Source of the DNA: Astropecten irregularis
Lineage: Eukaryota > Echinodermata > Asteroidea > Paxillosida > Astropectinidae
Reading direction: 5' to 3'
Length of the DNA stretch: 64,000 nucleotides
Assembly (NCBI GenBank): GCA_963971285.1
Contig: OZ020255.1
Location: 2,728,001-2,792,000 of the forward strand
Position 1 is the stretch's first letter; each line of letters opens with the position of its first letter. Below the pieces are notes generated by a model. It did no database searches. It worked only from the letters and a program-made list of their open reading frames with translations, and was not told the DNA's origin. Shown piece after piece: positions 46,401-58,400 of this stretch. The position numbers and the translations under genes were made by a program.

Positions 46401-49400
46401 TGAAGTGAAACCGGCCTCAGATCATTTACTATGTATTACACTCATTTCTAATTCCGCATTGATCCTGGCTTTACTAATGTAGACCATGGTCACAGGTCAC
46501 TATTGCCATATTCATGCACTCAATATGTCATCTTTCTGATATCAATCAGCACACTGAGTCTTAATACATGGCTTGATTGCCTGAATGGTGTACAGTACTT
46601 GAAACTCTGCATTCAGGAGTATTTCTGCTGAATGGCTTCACAAGATGCAAGATCAGGCTCAGGCTCAGTCTCAGGCTCAGTCTCAGGCTCAGTCTCAGGC
46701 TCAGTCTCAGGCTCAGTCTCAGGCTCCGTCTCCATTTCGTGAATCCATTCTGATATAAGGGTATGAAAATAGAGGCTTTTGGCTGCAGTTCGGAAGTACA
46801 TTTGTAGATTCTCTAGTTTGAAAAGGAAAACAGAGCTTCACATCAGCGTCAATGAAAAACTACAACCTATATTTTTTGCATGTCAGAGCTGGAGCCTGAG
46901 CCTCCGTTTTGTAAACGCCCGATGTGAACAAAGACCAAGTAACATGAAGTAATCATGAATCTATAGAAATATACAGCGAAGCAATTCGTGGTTTCTGGCA
47001 TGTGATTTACTTTTTAACAATTCACAATTTGCATCCATTCTTGGATATTTATAGTTCACAAATTATTACAAATTTCCTGTACACATTGAAATTCCTAGAA
47101 ATAACTAATCTTGAGTTGATTAAATGATTAAGAAGGAATAGGAATAACATCTCAGCAGTTTAAAGTACACTGTCATTGTAAAGTTGTGCATAAATTGACA
47201 TGCATATGTATGTAGTTTACTGGTACTCCTTCATGTGTTGGTACGGTAGTGATGGGTTTATTTGGAGTCAAGATTAGGTTACAAAATTCTGTTTTGGTTA
47301 CCGGTACATGAACCTGTATAGAGTACTAGCTGTACCATGTACATATGTAAAATAGTAAGCAATATGTATGAGGAAATAACATTGAATTGTATCCATCGTT
47401 AACATCCTCCGGGCATATGCTTTCAGTACAGTGTTTGCCATTTGTAAATGACCTTACCTACATGTATGCATAGGAAAGGTACAACCTGAAAGGTTTGCCT
47501 ATTCACTTGATATTGACAAATAAATCTTTGTATTCCAGTATGCATGGATATACTGTGTATCTACACATTCAGAATTGAGAATAGGGTTTGACAATTAGAA
47601 TAGATGATGTGAAATGATATGATTATACTGTATACCTGTGTGGGTTGAAGTGTAGTAGTACAACAAGCCTTGAATTTAACGGAGGCCATGGAAGCTATGA
47701 CCTTCGTTGCCCTGGTTCTTGGCCTTTGTGCCCCCTTCAAATATTTCCATAGACATTATGATTTTCCAATGGAAGTGCATGCCCCTTCCAATGGAAAAGT
47801 GGCCGTGCCCCTTTCAGAACCAAATTCCAGGCCTGGTACAATTAGCTTCAAGTTTTCAGCACTGACTAGATTCAGAGGCCAGCGGTACGTGTATGGTTCA
47901 CTCCAGAATGTTCACTTTGCAATCATGTACAAAAGTGGTGGGAGAAATGGGAGGATTTAATATCTGTTTAGTTTGCTTCCGTTTAAACCAGAAAGAACTG
48001 AAGAACTAGTGCTGTGCATCAAAAACGGATTCACGGGCTCCCGCTTAAAATCTTGCCATCCGGTTTCAAAATTTCAAAAACGGAATACGAAACCAACATT
48101 TTTAAAAGTAGACTGACGTTTGCCCAATAAATAAACAACCCCAAAAGTGTATACTGTATAATACATACTTGAATTTCAGTCGTTTTGGGTCCATTTTGCC
48201 AAGCAGAAACAAACTTTTCGCAAACTTGAATAAACAAATATTGCGAACAGCCTTCCGAACGCGACGATCGCTCGAAAGAAGACGTAAACATATCGCGTAC
48301 GATGCATCATGAACACCGCATGCCCACCATGTGGCCGCATGGCCCGGCCCATGCAGCAGCAGCATTGCATCCAGAAAATTCCACGATATGTAATGTGCGC
48401 CGCACCATTCAAAGCATACGTTGTACACCAGTACACAGTCGCCAATTCGCAATCAGGCCGGAAGTGCAAGCCTACATGTCGTACGTACAACGTGTGTATT
48501 TGGTGCATGCATTCAAGTTGCGCTCGGTACCGTGGATTTCGGCCGGCTTCAATGCAGATTTTTCGGTAAGAAATGTGACATGTCACGCTGAGCAAGTTAT
48601 GAAAGATTCTGACTGAATATTCTGTAAGTTTGCCGGCACCAAATCATCGCAAGATTCCCAAACACGCACGTAGATCGAGACCAGAAACTGAATGTATACG
48701 TCGGCGCAACGATCGTTGTAGCATGTTTTACACACTCCTACATACAGCGCTATGCATCATTTGATTGTGCACATTATCGACACGTGCGTAGTATAGCGCT
48801 ATCATTCATTTTTATAATCGGAGCTCGGGCAACCGCTAATTTTTTCAAAGCGTTTTCCGGTTTTCAAAAGCTCCGAAAATGCACAGCACTATGAAGAACC
48901 CTAGGTTAGGTGATGTGGTGGGGGAATTACATACATATACATGTACATGTACCTCTAGGGTTAAGACAACACGTTGTGGCTGGCTGGCTTGCCCCTGGTT
49001 AATGGAAACTTGGGGCAGCAGCTCTCTAGATGAAGCAGTTTGTAGTGGAAACAGGGTCAGTCATTGCTTAAACATCCCCAACCACTAGAGCTCGACATCT
49101 CAGATCTGGGTACTTGTGTGATCTTCCCATTTTAAGCTTCAATTTTAATAACATTAGTACAGACTGTACTGATAGGGGCCTATTTGACAAGTTTGAAGAA
49201 CAATATGCATTCAGTAAAGGAAAAGGGAAGGAAAAATACATTGTGGACAAGTCTGCTGATATACAGTATACCTGTCATACCTGTACATGGAGTAGAGGCA
49301 TCATCAATCCGGCCCGAACAATGTACAATAAGCATTGAATGGATCTATTTATGTTACAGTGAAGCATGCATGCACATTTATACATGTACAGTATTTTGAT

Positions 49401-52400
49401 ATGTATGTATTTTGATATGCAACTATCATGTAAAAATAAATTATGTTGTTTCCTATCAGTGCTTCTCTTTTCTTGGCATCATTTGTTATGAAAACAATAT
49501 AACAGGAATTACAGGATGCACAATTTATTACATCAAGAGGACCTAGTATTTCATTGTATCTATAGGGAAAAGATGTTTTTGTCCTGGCTTCCAGGAGGTC
49601 ATATTTTTCTTTTAGAAAAATAAACCAGCTGCCAAATAACAGGTCATTCCAGCAGATTTGGACCAGATTCACAGACCCTTTTGTGGATAGTCGGCCTGTG
49701 CGATACTAGTCACGTTCACACACACTATAAAAAACGTGATTTGAATCGCTATAATTTTCTGTCGTGTCCACACAGCTGGAAAAATTGCAACCCGCATCAC
49801 ACTAGTATGATTTCTAAGTCAAACTGCATGCGCATGCATGATTCTCAAAGTTTGACCTTACATTGACCTGCATCCGGTGTTACGCACACGGTGAACTGAA
49901 TCCATATATGGTAGTTATCGTCGCGATTGTTAGGGTGTGTGTGAAGTTGTGAATGGGCCTAATGTGTACAAAATTGTAGCGCTAACTGTCCCACAATTCA
50001 TTCACATGCCAAATATAACATATTCAAACTCTTAAAGCACCTTTCTCATTGACAACAATGCCTAAATACCATTGGAATAATCTTGTATGATTTGTATTGC
50101 TTTGCAGTGGTATAAATCCCAAAATGAACAAGGTGAGACTTATTACTACAGCGGTGATCGTGAAGAAACTGGCTGGCATCTACCCACTGTAAGTCCTATG
50201 CAGCATTCTAAACCATGTATTGAAATTGCTTCTTGCATCTGAAAAGGGATGCCATCATCGTTGATGTGTATGTGAACAATATTAGGAGGACATGTATGTA
50301 CATATTACAGTTATCAAAGGCTGTTGTTGTGGTTCAATTCCATGTACCACAAAACTGCTTTTGAACAGCAACTGTTCAGTTATACCACTGTACATGTATT
50401 AGATTCTTGTTAAATTTCTCAAGATATCTGTTATGCCACAGTACATGTATTCAATTCTTGTGAAATTTCTCAAGATATCTTTGAGCAGTCTTGTCATGTA
50501 TGGTATTAACCACACAGAATGCCTGTGTGATTATTACTGCTTACACATAGCACACTATTGTTGTAAATGAGTTGTCTTGTTCCAAAACTAAATTACTTAA
50601 TATCTCTATAATCAGTTGGGACATTCAATATTCTTTTGGCTGCTTATGTGCTAGAAATTTGGTGCTGATAAAAACCCTCAACATATAGGCAATGGTAGGT
50701 GATCCAAAACTGAACAGAATCAAGTTAACAGTCCATGTGTGCACCACACATTATCACAGTTGCCAGCAAAAACTTGCTACAATGTACATAGTGCACATAA
50801 CTTAATATGAAATGCAAGTTAATTGTCATTGTTTTACCTAACAAGCTCCCTGCTTGTATTGGTTGAAATCTGCAAACAGTGCATGTCTTTCTGTTGGAAA
50901 CATTTTTAGTTGTCAAATGGTTGCATTGCTTTGATGGCTACACATTGATTAATGTATGACAGAATGTTACTGGGCGACCACTAATGACATACATATGTAC
51001 ATGTATCAAATATTGTAGTATAACATTCACAAGTTCATTTGGATAATATGTAGAGTATGTTTACATGTATACATGTAAATTGTAAATATTAAACATTTCA
51101 CTTTCTTTTGTAATCGCCCACCCACCATAGGTGCACCTGTTTCAGACAGTATTACAGTTTGATATCATTCAAATAATTATGTACACTGTACAACACTTCC
51201 AAATGCCCAAAATTTAAAAGAAGACATGTTTTTAGGGTTACCATACTGGTTCTTACTGTGCAATGGGAGACTTTTGGAGAGTCGGTCTTGAGTCAACAGC
51301 GCACGCGCACGTACGCGCAATACAACGCGCGCATGGTCACAATTGCGCATCATGTTTTGCGCGTGCACTGTTGACTCAAGACCGACTCTCCAAAAGTCTC
51401 CCATTACACTTGCGCTGTGAATAATGAATATTTGTATGGGCATGTTACATACATGGATACATACAGACTTCATTTCAGTAATTGTTTGTTTAATTATTGT
51501 TTCAGGAGTAATTAAGAAGAGCAGTGCATCTGTAATACTTGCTTGTTAATAGTTTATACTCATATTTTATTTATGAAGTACGATAATGGTGTGTCATCAT
51601 GGTCACGTACATTGTACATGTTGTATGTTTGTTCATGTACATGTATACATGTATTGGACATTGGGTTTTACATGTAAATGGAGGGCATTGCAAAACATGT
51701 AATCTTCAACATTTGCCATCACATTTGTGGTATGTACATGGATGTCAAGGTACAAGTGGTATATTTATATCTTGAACAGAGATAAACACAAATACTGTGA
51801 TTTATACTCAATCAGCTATCTTGATCCATAGAAATGAATGCATGCTGAATGGGCATGCACTGTAATTGCTTGATGAATGATACTGTATGTATAGAATTGA
51901 AACCTGGCAATGTTTCTGGGCTGGTACTAACTATGAAACTAAAAGTGCCTAATGATGCACATGTATATATATGCATATACTGTATTGCAGGAATGAGGAA
52001 AGCTCAGTGCTTGTAGCATGTCTAGTTTCCCCAATGATTTATTTAGTTTACAGGTACTGATACAAAGATAAGCAGAGCTGCAGACATCAATTTCCTCATG
52101 GTCAGTTTTACCCAAGTCAACTCAAGTTATTTTGTGTTTACAAATATTTCTGCATGCTCACACATTTCCAAAGATTTATTGCCATTTACAAAGCAAATAC
52201 AGTTTTTGTTCAGTTTTTTTTTCAGCTTTTGTTTATCTTTTTGTTTTAAGCCCTGGCCACACTGGACTTTTTTTTACCGGGGGTTTCACTGAGCCGATAG
52301 GTAAATGAAAAATGGGCAAATATTACCAGTGTCCGCACTTGGACTTCCGACTTGGAAGCATGGAAGAATTACCAATCTGTCAATACTAGGCTCATGAGGG

Positions 52401-55400
52401 TACCCGACTCGCACTGTCCGCACTGGACTTTTCGTCTTGGGCAAAGTTTCTTGGAAATTCTTCCTGGGCGAAAAGTTGGCCCGTAGAATTGCCTGTGCGG
52501 GTCGGGAAATGTAACTAAGAGGAAGACTTCATGACATGTGCACACTGGACTTAAAATGGGTAAAGTACATGTAACCAACATCTTGGTAACTTTGTCCATA
52601 AAAAGTCCAGTGCGGACAGGGCTTTAGTGTTCAGTATTATACATCATCAGTTTCCAACTAATATGACCAAAAATTCATGAGTTTATTTGAAGCTGCATTT
52701 CTTTTTCTTGTGTTTGGATGCATTTTGCATGTTTGTTTTGTCTTTGTTTGATTGTTTGGTTTCATATAATAACCTCGTTACTGCCACATTTTCTAGGAGC
52801 CTCCTCTCATACGTCGTAGAAAATCTGAGGACAGTGACATCAACAGTGAGATACGATGGAGACCTAAAATACGGGGGACCAGTGAGCGGGCCTCCAAAAC
52901 ACAGTCATCTGTTTTCCTACCCTCTGAAAGTCGCTTTTTGATGGTGCGTTGAATTTCATGGCAGTTGCATATTGTTGGCATTAGTGCAGTATGATTCTTG
53001 GTGTCTCTGTATGGTGATGGGCTTCATCTTCATTCATCTTTCATTTGATCATTCATAAGCACATAAGATCCTGATATTCAGACCTGCACATGTATTGTGC
53101 ATGTATAACACTAGAGTTAATATCAAGTTGGACATGATCTTATTCCATTCGGGATTTGCCTATGATGTACACATGTAGTAAATGGATGATAGGCATCATC
53201 TTGCATGCTTGTTATGGTGGAGGAAATGATCATTCATTGCATGTACTTGATGTGATTCACTGGTTAAGGGTATAGGAACATTATTATCTTGTGGATGATG
53301 CTTTTTGTCATAGTTGTAGGCTACTGCTGATATTTAAATAACGAATGTTGACTGCCAGCAGCAGGAAAGTGCTATGTGAAGATGTAATGAATACTTCAGG
53401 CAATGCACATGTACAATTACACCATTATGAGATCCCTGATAGATGATACAGTGCTTACTAACCACTATTCTCATTGATACCTTAAGGTCATCTGTCCTGC
53501 TCAGGCTCTATATGAACCTTGCTTGCTTCAGACACATTCTCATCTCCGGGTGCCTCGTGATTTTAAGACAAAGTCAGGGCTGGATTTCACCAAACACTAA
53601 GATTAATCTTAAGATGAGTTGTCAGTCAGTGTCAGTATCACTACATGTCGGTGATATTTGTTGTGATATCACACTTTGCTTTCGGATTGATCTCACACTT
53701 AAGATCAGTCTTAGTACTTCGTGAAATTGAATCCAGGACTTCTGTAAAATTGAAAGCAATTGAAGGTCAGATGGTGGACTATGATTGTACATGTTTTAGA
53801 TGTATGTCTTTATATCACATAGAGTTGCAATATGCAAAGTGTGTATGACCTACATGTACATGTACCTTCAACTCCATGGTATGACATGTATGACTGGAGT
53901 TATGTGATCTACATGTACATCCATGTGGGAGTATGTGTACATGGTGTACATGGTGTACATGTACATGTACCATGTCGATAGGTCTGCTGCTTGGTCTGCT
54001 ACTTGATATCAGCATTTAGGGGAAGTCAGGTTGGCGTAGCGGTTCTTTCCTTGCCTTTCACCTCTGTGGAAAGGGTTAAAGTCCAGCTCAGTTCACTACC
54101 AGAGATAGGTAGTCATTACAAGAAATAAATAATAATAATAATAATAATAATACATGGTTCAGACACCATGTTGCCTAAAAAGGAGCATTGTAATTTAAAA
54201 CCAACAAATTGCTTGCAATACTTGAGAATGTTGCTTAATTAACCCAACATGATTAAAACTGCATATAGATTTGATTTGATAACAAATGAGGACATAGGGG
54301 CAGAAAACTTGAACAAGGTGCCTTGCCCACAAAACCCCTTTTCTATTTGAGCTAGTATCACAAGTACATGTATACATTCGTGTACATGTATCACTAGCAG
54401 TGTTTTTAGCTCAGTTGTCAATGAATGAACACATTTTCAAAGCAAATCATGCAGTAAATGGTCTTGCATACATGTACATGTGATAGCACTCAACATGCCA
54501 AAGTTCAAAGTTTGCCATCAAACAGCGAGCAAACTCTAGCTAGGTTATGAGGGTTGTCAGTTTCCACAGCTACACTGTGAAACCAGTCCTTGGTGAAATT
54601 AACACCAAATCAAAATGGCAAAAGTAAAATTGTGTGCTTAGTGGCAAATAGTTCAGCCCAGTCATTGCTGAGTTGTAATATCAGTACTGTATGTGGAATG
54701 TGTAATCATAGCATTTCATGTTAACAGCTGTTTGGACAGTTGCTCTGTACATGTGTGGATTGCTGCAGTGTGTGGCATCTTTAGTATTTCAACCTGGGAT
54801 TGAATTGAGGTAGAATATGGATGCAGGCCTACATATATAGTATGCATACTGCAGAATACGCATACTCATTGACACTTGTACTTGTGTGGCTGGGTAAGTC
54901 AAGTTTGACAAAAGAAAATGATAAGGAAAAAGGTGATCGATGTCACGCTATGTCATGTTGCTGGTATAACGATGTTTCAGCTGCTTGAACTGAAAAGAAA
55001 AATGAGGGTTTTTTTTCGGAAAAAGATAATTTGTTTTCAGATTCAAATCAAAATTAGTCTGGCTTATCAGTTAAGGAATTAAAAATTGGAAACCCCCCCC
55101 CCCCAAAAAAAAGATGGACTTTAATCTGCAGTAAGCTTTGAACTTCATTTTGTAATTACTCAATAATCATCATAGATATAGGGATTAAAGATTAATGTGT
55201 TCAACCTGATAAGTAAGTTTTGAAAGTTACTATTAAGTTGAGATCATGTGGTTGGTAAATACAGGGTTAAGTACATGGGGACAAAGTTACATTACAGCCT
55301 AGCCTTCAAGCCTTGACCAAATACTGTCAGGCGTTTGCAAGATATGGTCATGGGGTCGATTTCACCATGATTTCACGAAGGCTTTCGTAACTTACAAGTT

Positions 55401-58400
55401 ACGAAGGATAACCCATTGTATCCTATGTAGGGCTACAATGCATCACAAGTCCTACGATTGGTAAAATCAACCCTAGGTTTCTTCCACAAATTGTACTGTA
55501 AATGTCAATTAATTGACCGACTGCCATGGGGTTTTGCAAATTCCATCCAAGTTTGGGCTCATTTCATGAATGTTTTTGGCCTGAGGGGAAAGTTCAACTT
55601 CACATAATCCTGTCCTTTAAAACAAAATGTGAAGACAGTGAAAGTTGGTCCAATTCACTGGTTGATTACTAACATGTTAAGATTGATAATATGTCTAACA
55701 ATGGTGAATCTGAATGAAAGACTAAACTTAGAATCATACCACATGAACATGCACTCAAAATGGAGTTACATTGTGAAATACTAACATCTACGAGTATGAC
55801 TGCACAGCGGCGTGTACATGTGCCTGCATGCACAAGAGTGTGTTTACATGTTACTGGTCATGGATATGTACAGTGTACATTACATGTTAGTACAGTGTTC
55901 AACATATTGATTTCAAACATTTAGTGTAACACATACTTGCCTTTGACATTTTGGCTGTATATTTTCCCCTACCTCTTGTATGGTGCTCTTATGATTTGTT
56001 TTGTCCAAACAGTCAAGTTGCTTTATGTGCTAATATGCTACATGTTTGTTCTGCTGCCATGGCTGTACATGTAGTTGTCCATGATACATGTATATGGTAT
56101 ATATTGTTCTAAAGGAGTAATCACCTACATGTACATGGACCATGAACCTGTTTGCCAATGGTGTGGCAGTGAAGGTATACTGATATGAGCTACATAACAT
56201 GTATACAGGGAGGGACATTTTGCACTAACATTTGAACACAATAGGTATGATTTTTGCAAAAGCTCTGATTAGCTCTCAAAAGTCTTATTTAGTCATGACA
56301 AATTGTTGAAGAAGAGCTGAGAATAATTCCAATAGACTATGATTTTACATACATACATCTGCTTGTACTTGCTATAGTCCAATACACACTTCACATATTG
56401 TTTCTGAAACTGGTAGCAGCCATACAGGTTTTAACGTGTGCAGCCTTTTTACCTTTTTTCAGCTGCATTCAATGGGAGACTTTTGAGAACCGGTCTTCAA
56501 GTCAACAGCGCACGCACACGCAATTGTGAGCATGCGCACGTTGTTTTGTGCCTGCGTGTGCGTGCGCTGTTAACTAGAAGACTGGTTCTCCAAAGTCTCC
56601 CATTGAAGTGCATGAATGTTACAGATGAAAGCATTTTCTGGTTTGAAAAATTTGATTCATGTTTCTGCTGTATTACAATGTACTTACTAGTTTATTTAGC
56701 TGCAAAGATTTGTTCCATTTTACCATATTTCATGAGTGTCACAATGCACCTTATACTGAGCTCTTTTAGATGCTTTTATTTGTCAAATGAAAAGAAATGA
56801 AATGGTGTTCTTCATCTTCAAACCAGTTTTTGCCGCACATTTCTCTTATGATCAATGTCTTTCATACAAGTTTGTGAGTAGCTATGTGTAAAACTGCTGG
56901 GTGGCTTCTTTTATTCGTGTAAAATCAGCAAATTGATACCCATAAACATATCGTCCATCATAAGCTGAACATTCATTATCATTCATACATGTAATTCATA
57001 CAGTACGTTGGCTGTTCATATGATAATTGCAAACACTGTTTACATATCAGCTTAGATCATCCAACTTTCTTTTCTTGATTTATGTTTCAATCCATTCATT
57101 TAAACCTATGATGCAGAGATCAAATGCAAAATGCTAATGGCAACTAACAAGCAGCTTACTGACTACATCTTAAGCACTTAGTCCTTTTTTATTTGATTGT
57201 TTTATTTGATTGTTTTGCTTGTGTTGATCAAGCAACAGTATAAAATGAGGAATACATTGTAGCATCATAATTATGCATGATTCAAATATTAATGAGTCAT
57301 ATGATTCAACATACATGTAGACCAATCAGTCTAGTACTCAGTTATATTTAGTATTTCATTTCAGCACAATATGCACTCATGGCTTAATATATCACAGATG
57401 TTTCTCTCCTAATGGTTGTTTAATTCTGTTATTTTTCATTTCTTTTTATAAAGGTCTTACACATGTATGTTAAATTGCGGATGTCACTTCAAGAATTGTC
57501 AGTGTTTGTATTGATGAATAGAAGCAAAACTCCTGAATCACAATAATGCCTCAGATGAATAATTCATAGAGCAAAACATGTTAAAGGTGGTATCATACTT
57601 ACCGGTAGGTACTTTGGTACATGTAGCATAAATCTTCACAGATTTACCTATAACTTACAGGGTATAAAGATGGTGATAGTAGAAACATACCGTTAACATT
57701 GTTTTGCCTGAAATGTTGTATTTATCCAGAAAAGAGTAAAACCAGTGACCAAAATTATTTTTTATCTTTTAAAGATACAAAATAACAGAGAAAAGACTTA
57801 AGAAACACCGTGGCTGTTATCACTGTTTTTTTTTCAAAAAGTGGGAACCGTATGAGACTGAAATTTTCACAAATGACTGTTGCTGTATCTTCCTTGATTT
57901 TTTTGCCCATGAATCTGTATACCAACAAAAACCAAAGTATGATATTACCTTTAAACCCAACATCAAACAGAATGACAAGAGAATTGTTTCAACTGGATGT
58001 GGATAATTGGTTTGCCTGATGATAAATTGTGATTTGCTTGTTTTATTTGTGTAAAGAATGTTCACCGTCGTCACTCTGAGATTGAACAGACTGACTTACA
58101 CCCAGAGACAGCCAGCAGTGAACGGGAAGGATACTTGCAACGTGCTAATCCAGTAGAAGGAACACGTAAAGTCAAATGGCAAACAGTCTACACTATCATG
58201 AATGGATCAACACTTGCATTCTACAAAGACATCAAAGTGGTAACAATCTCAGTCTTGAGTCTTGACAATCACAGAACCCTTCAATGTTTCTTGAAAAGCT
58301 TTCATGTTTTGGTACAAAAAGTCAGTGTTGGAGTAGAGTCCTCAAATCCAAGTACAGAGTACTCCGAGTACTTCAAGGTCTGAGTACTGGGCCGAGTCCG

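Noticed and set aside
46613-46801. Minus-strand Glu-Thr-Glu-Pro repeat protein
   Set aside because: It is simply the translation of a 12-bp minisatellite in an intron, without splice support.
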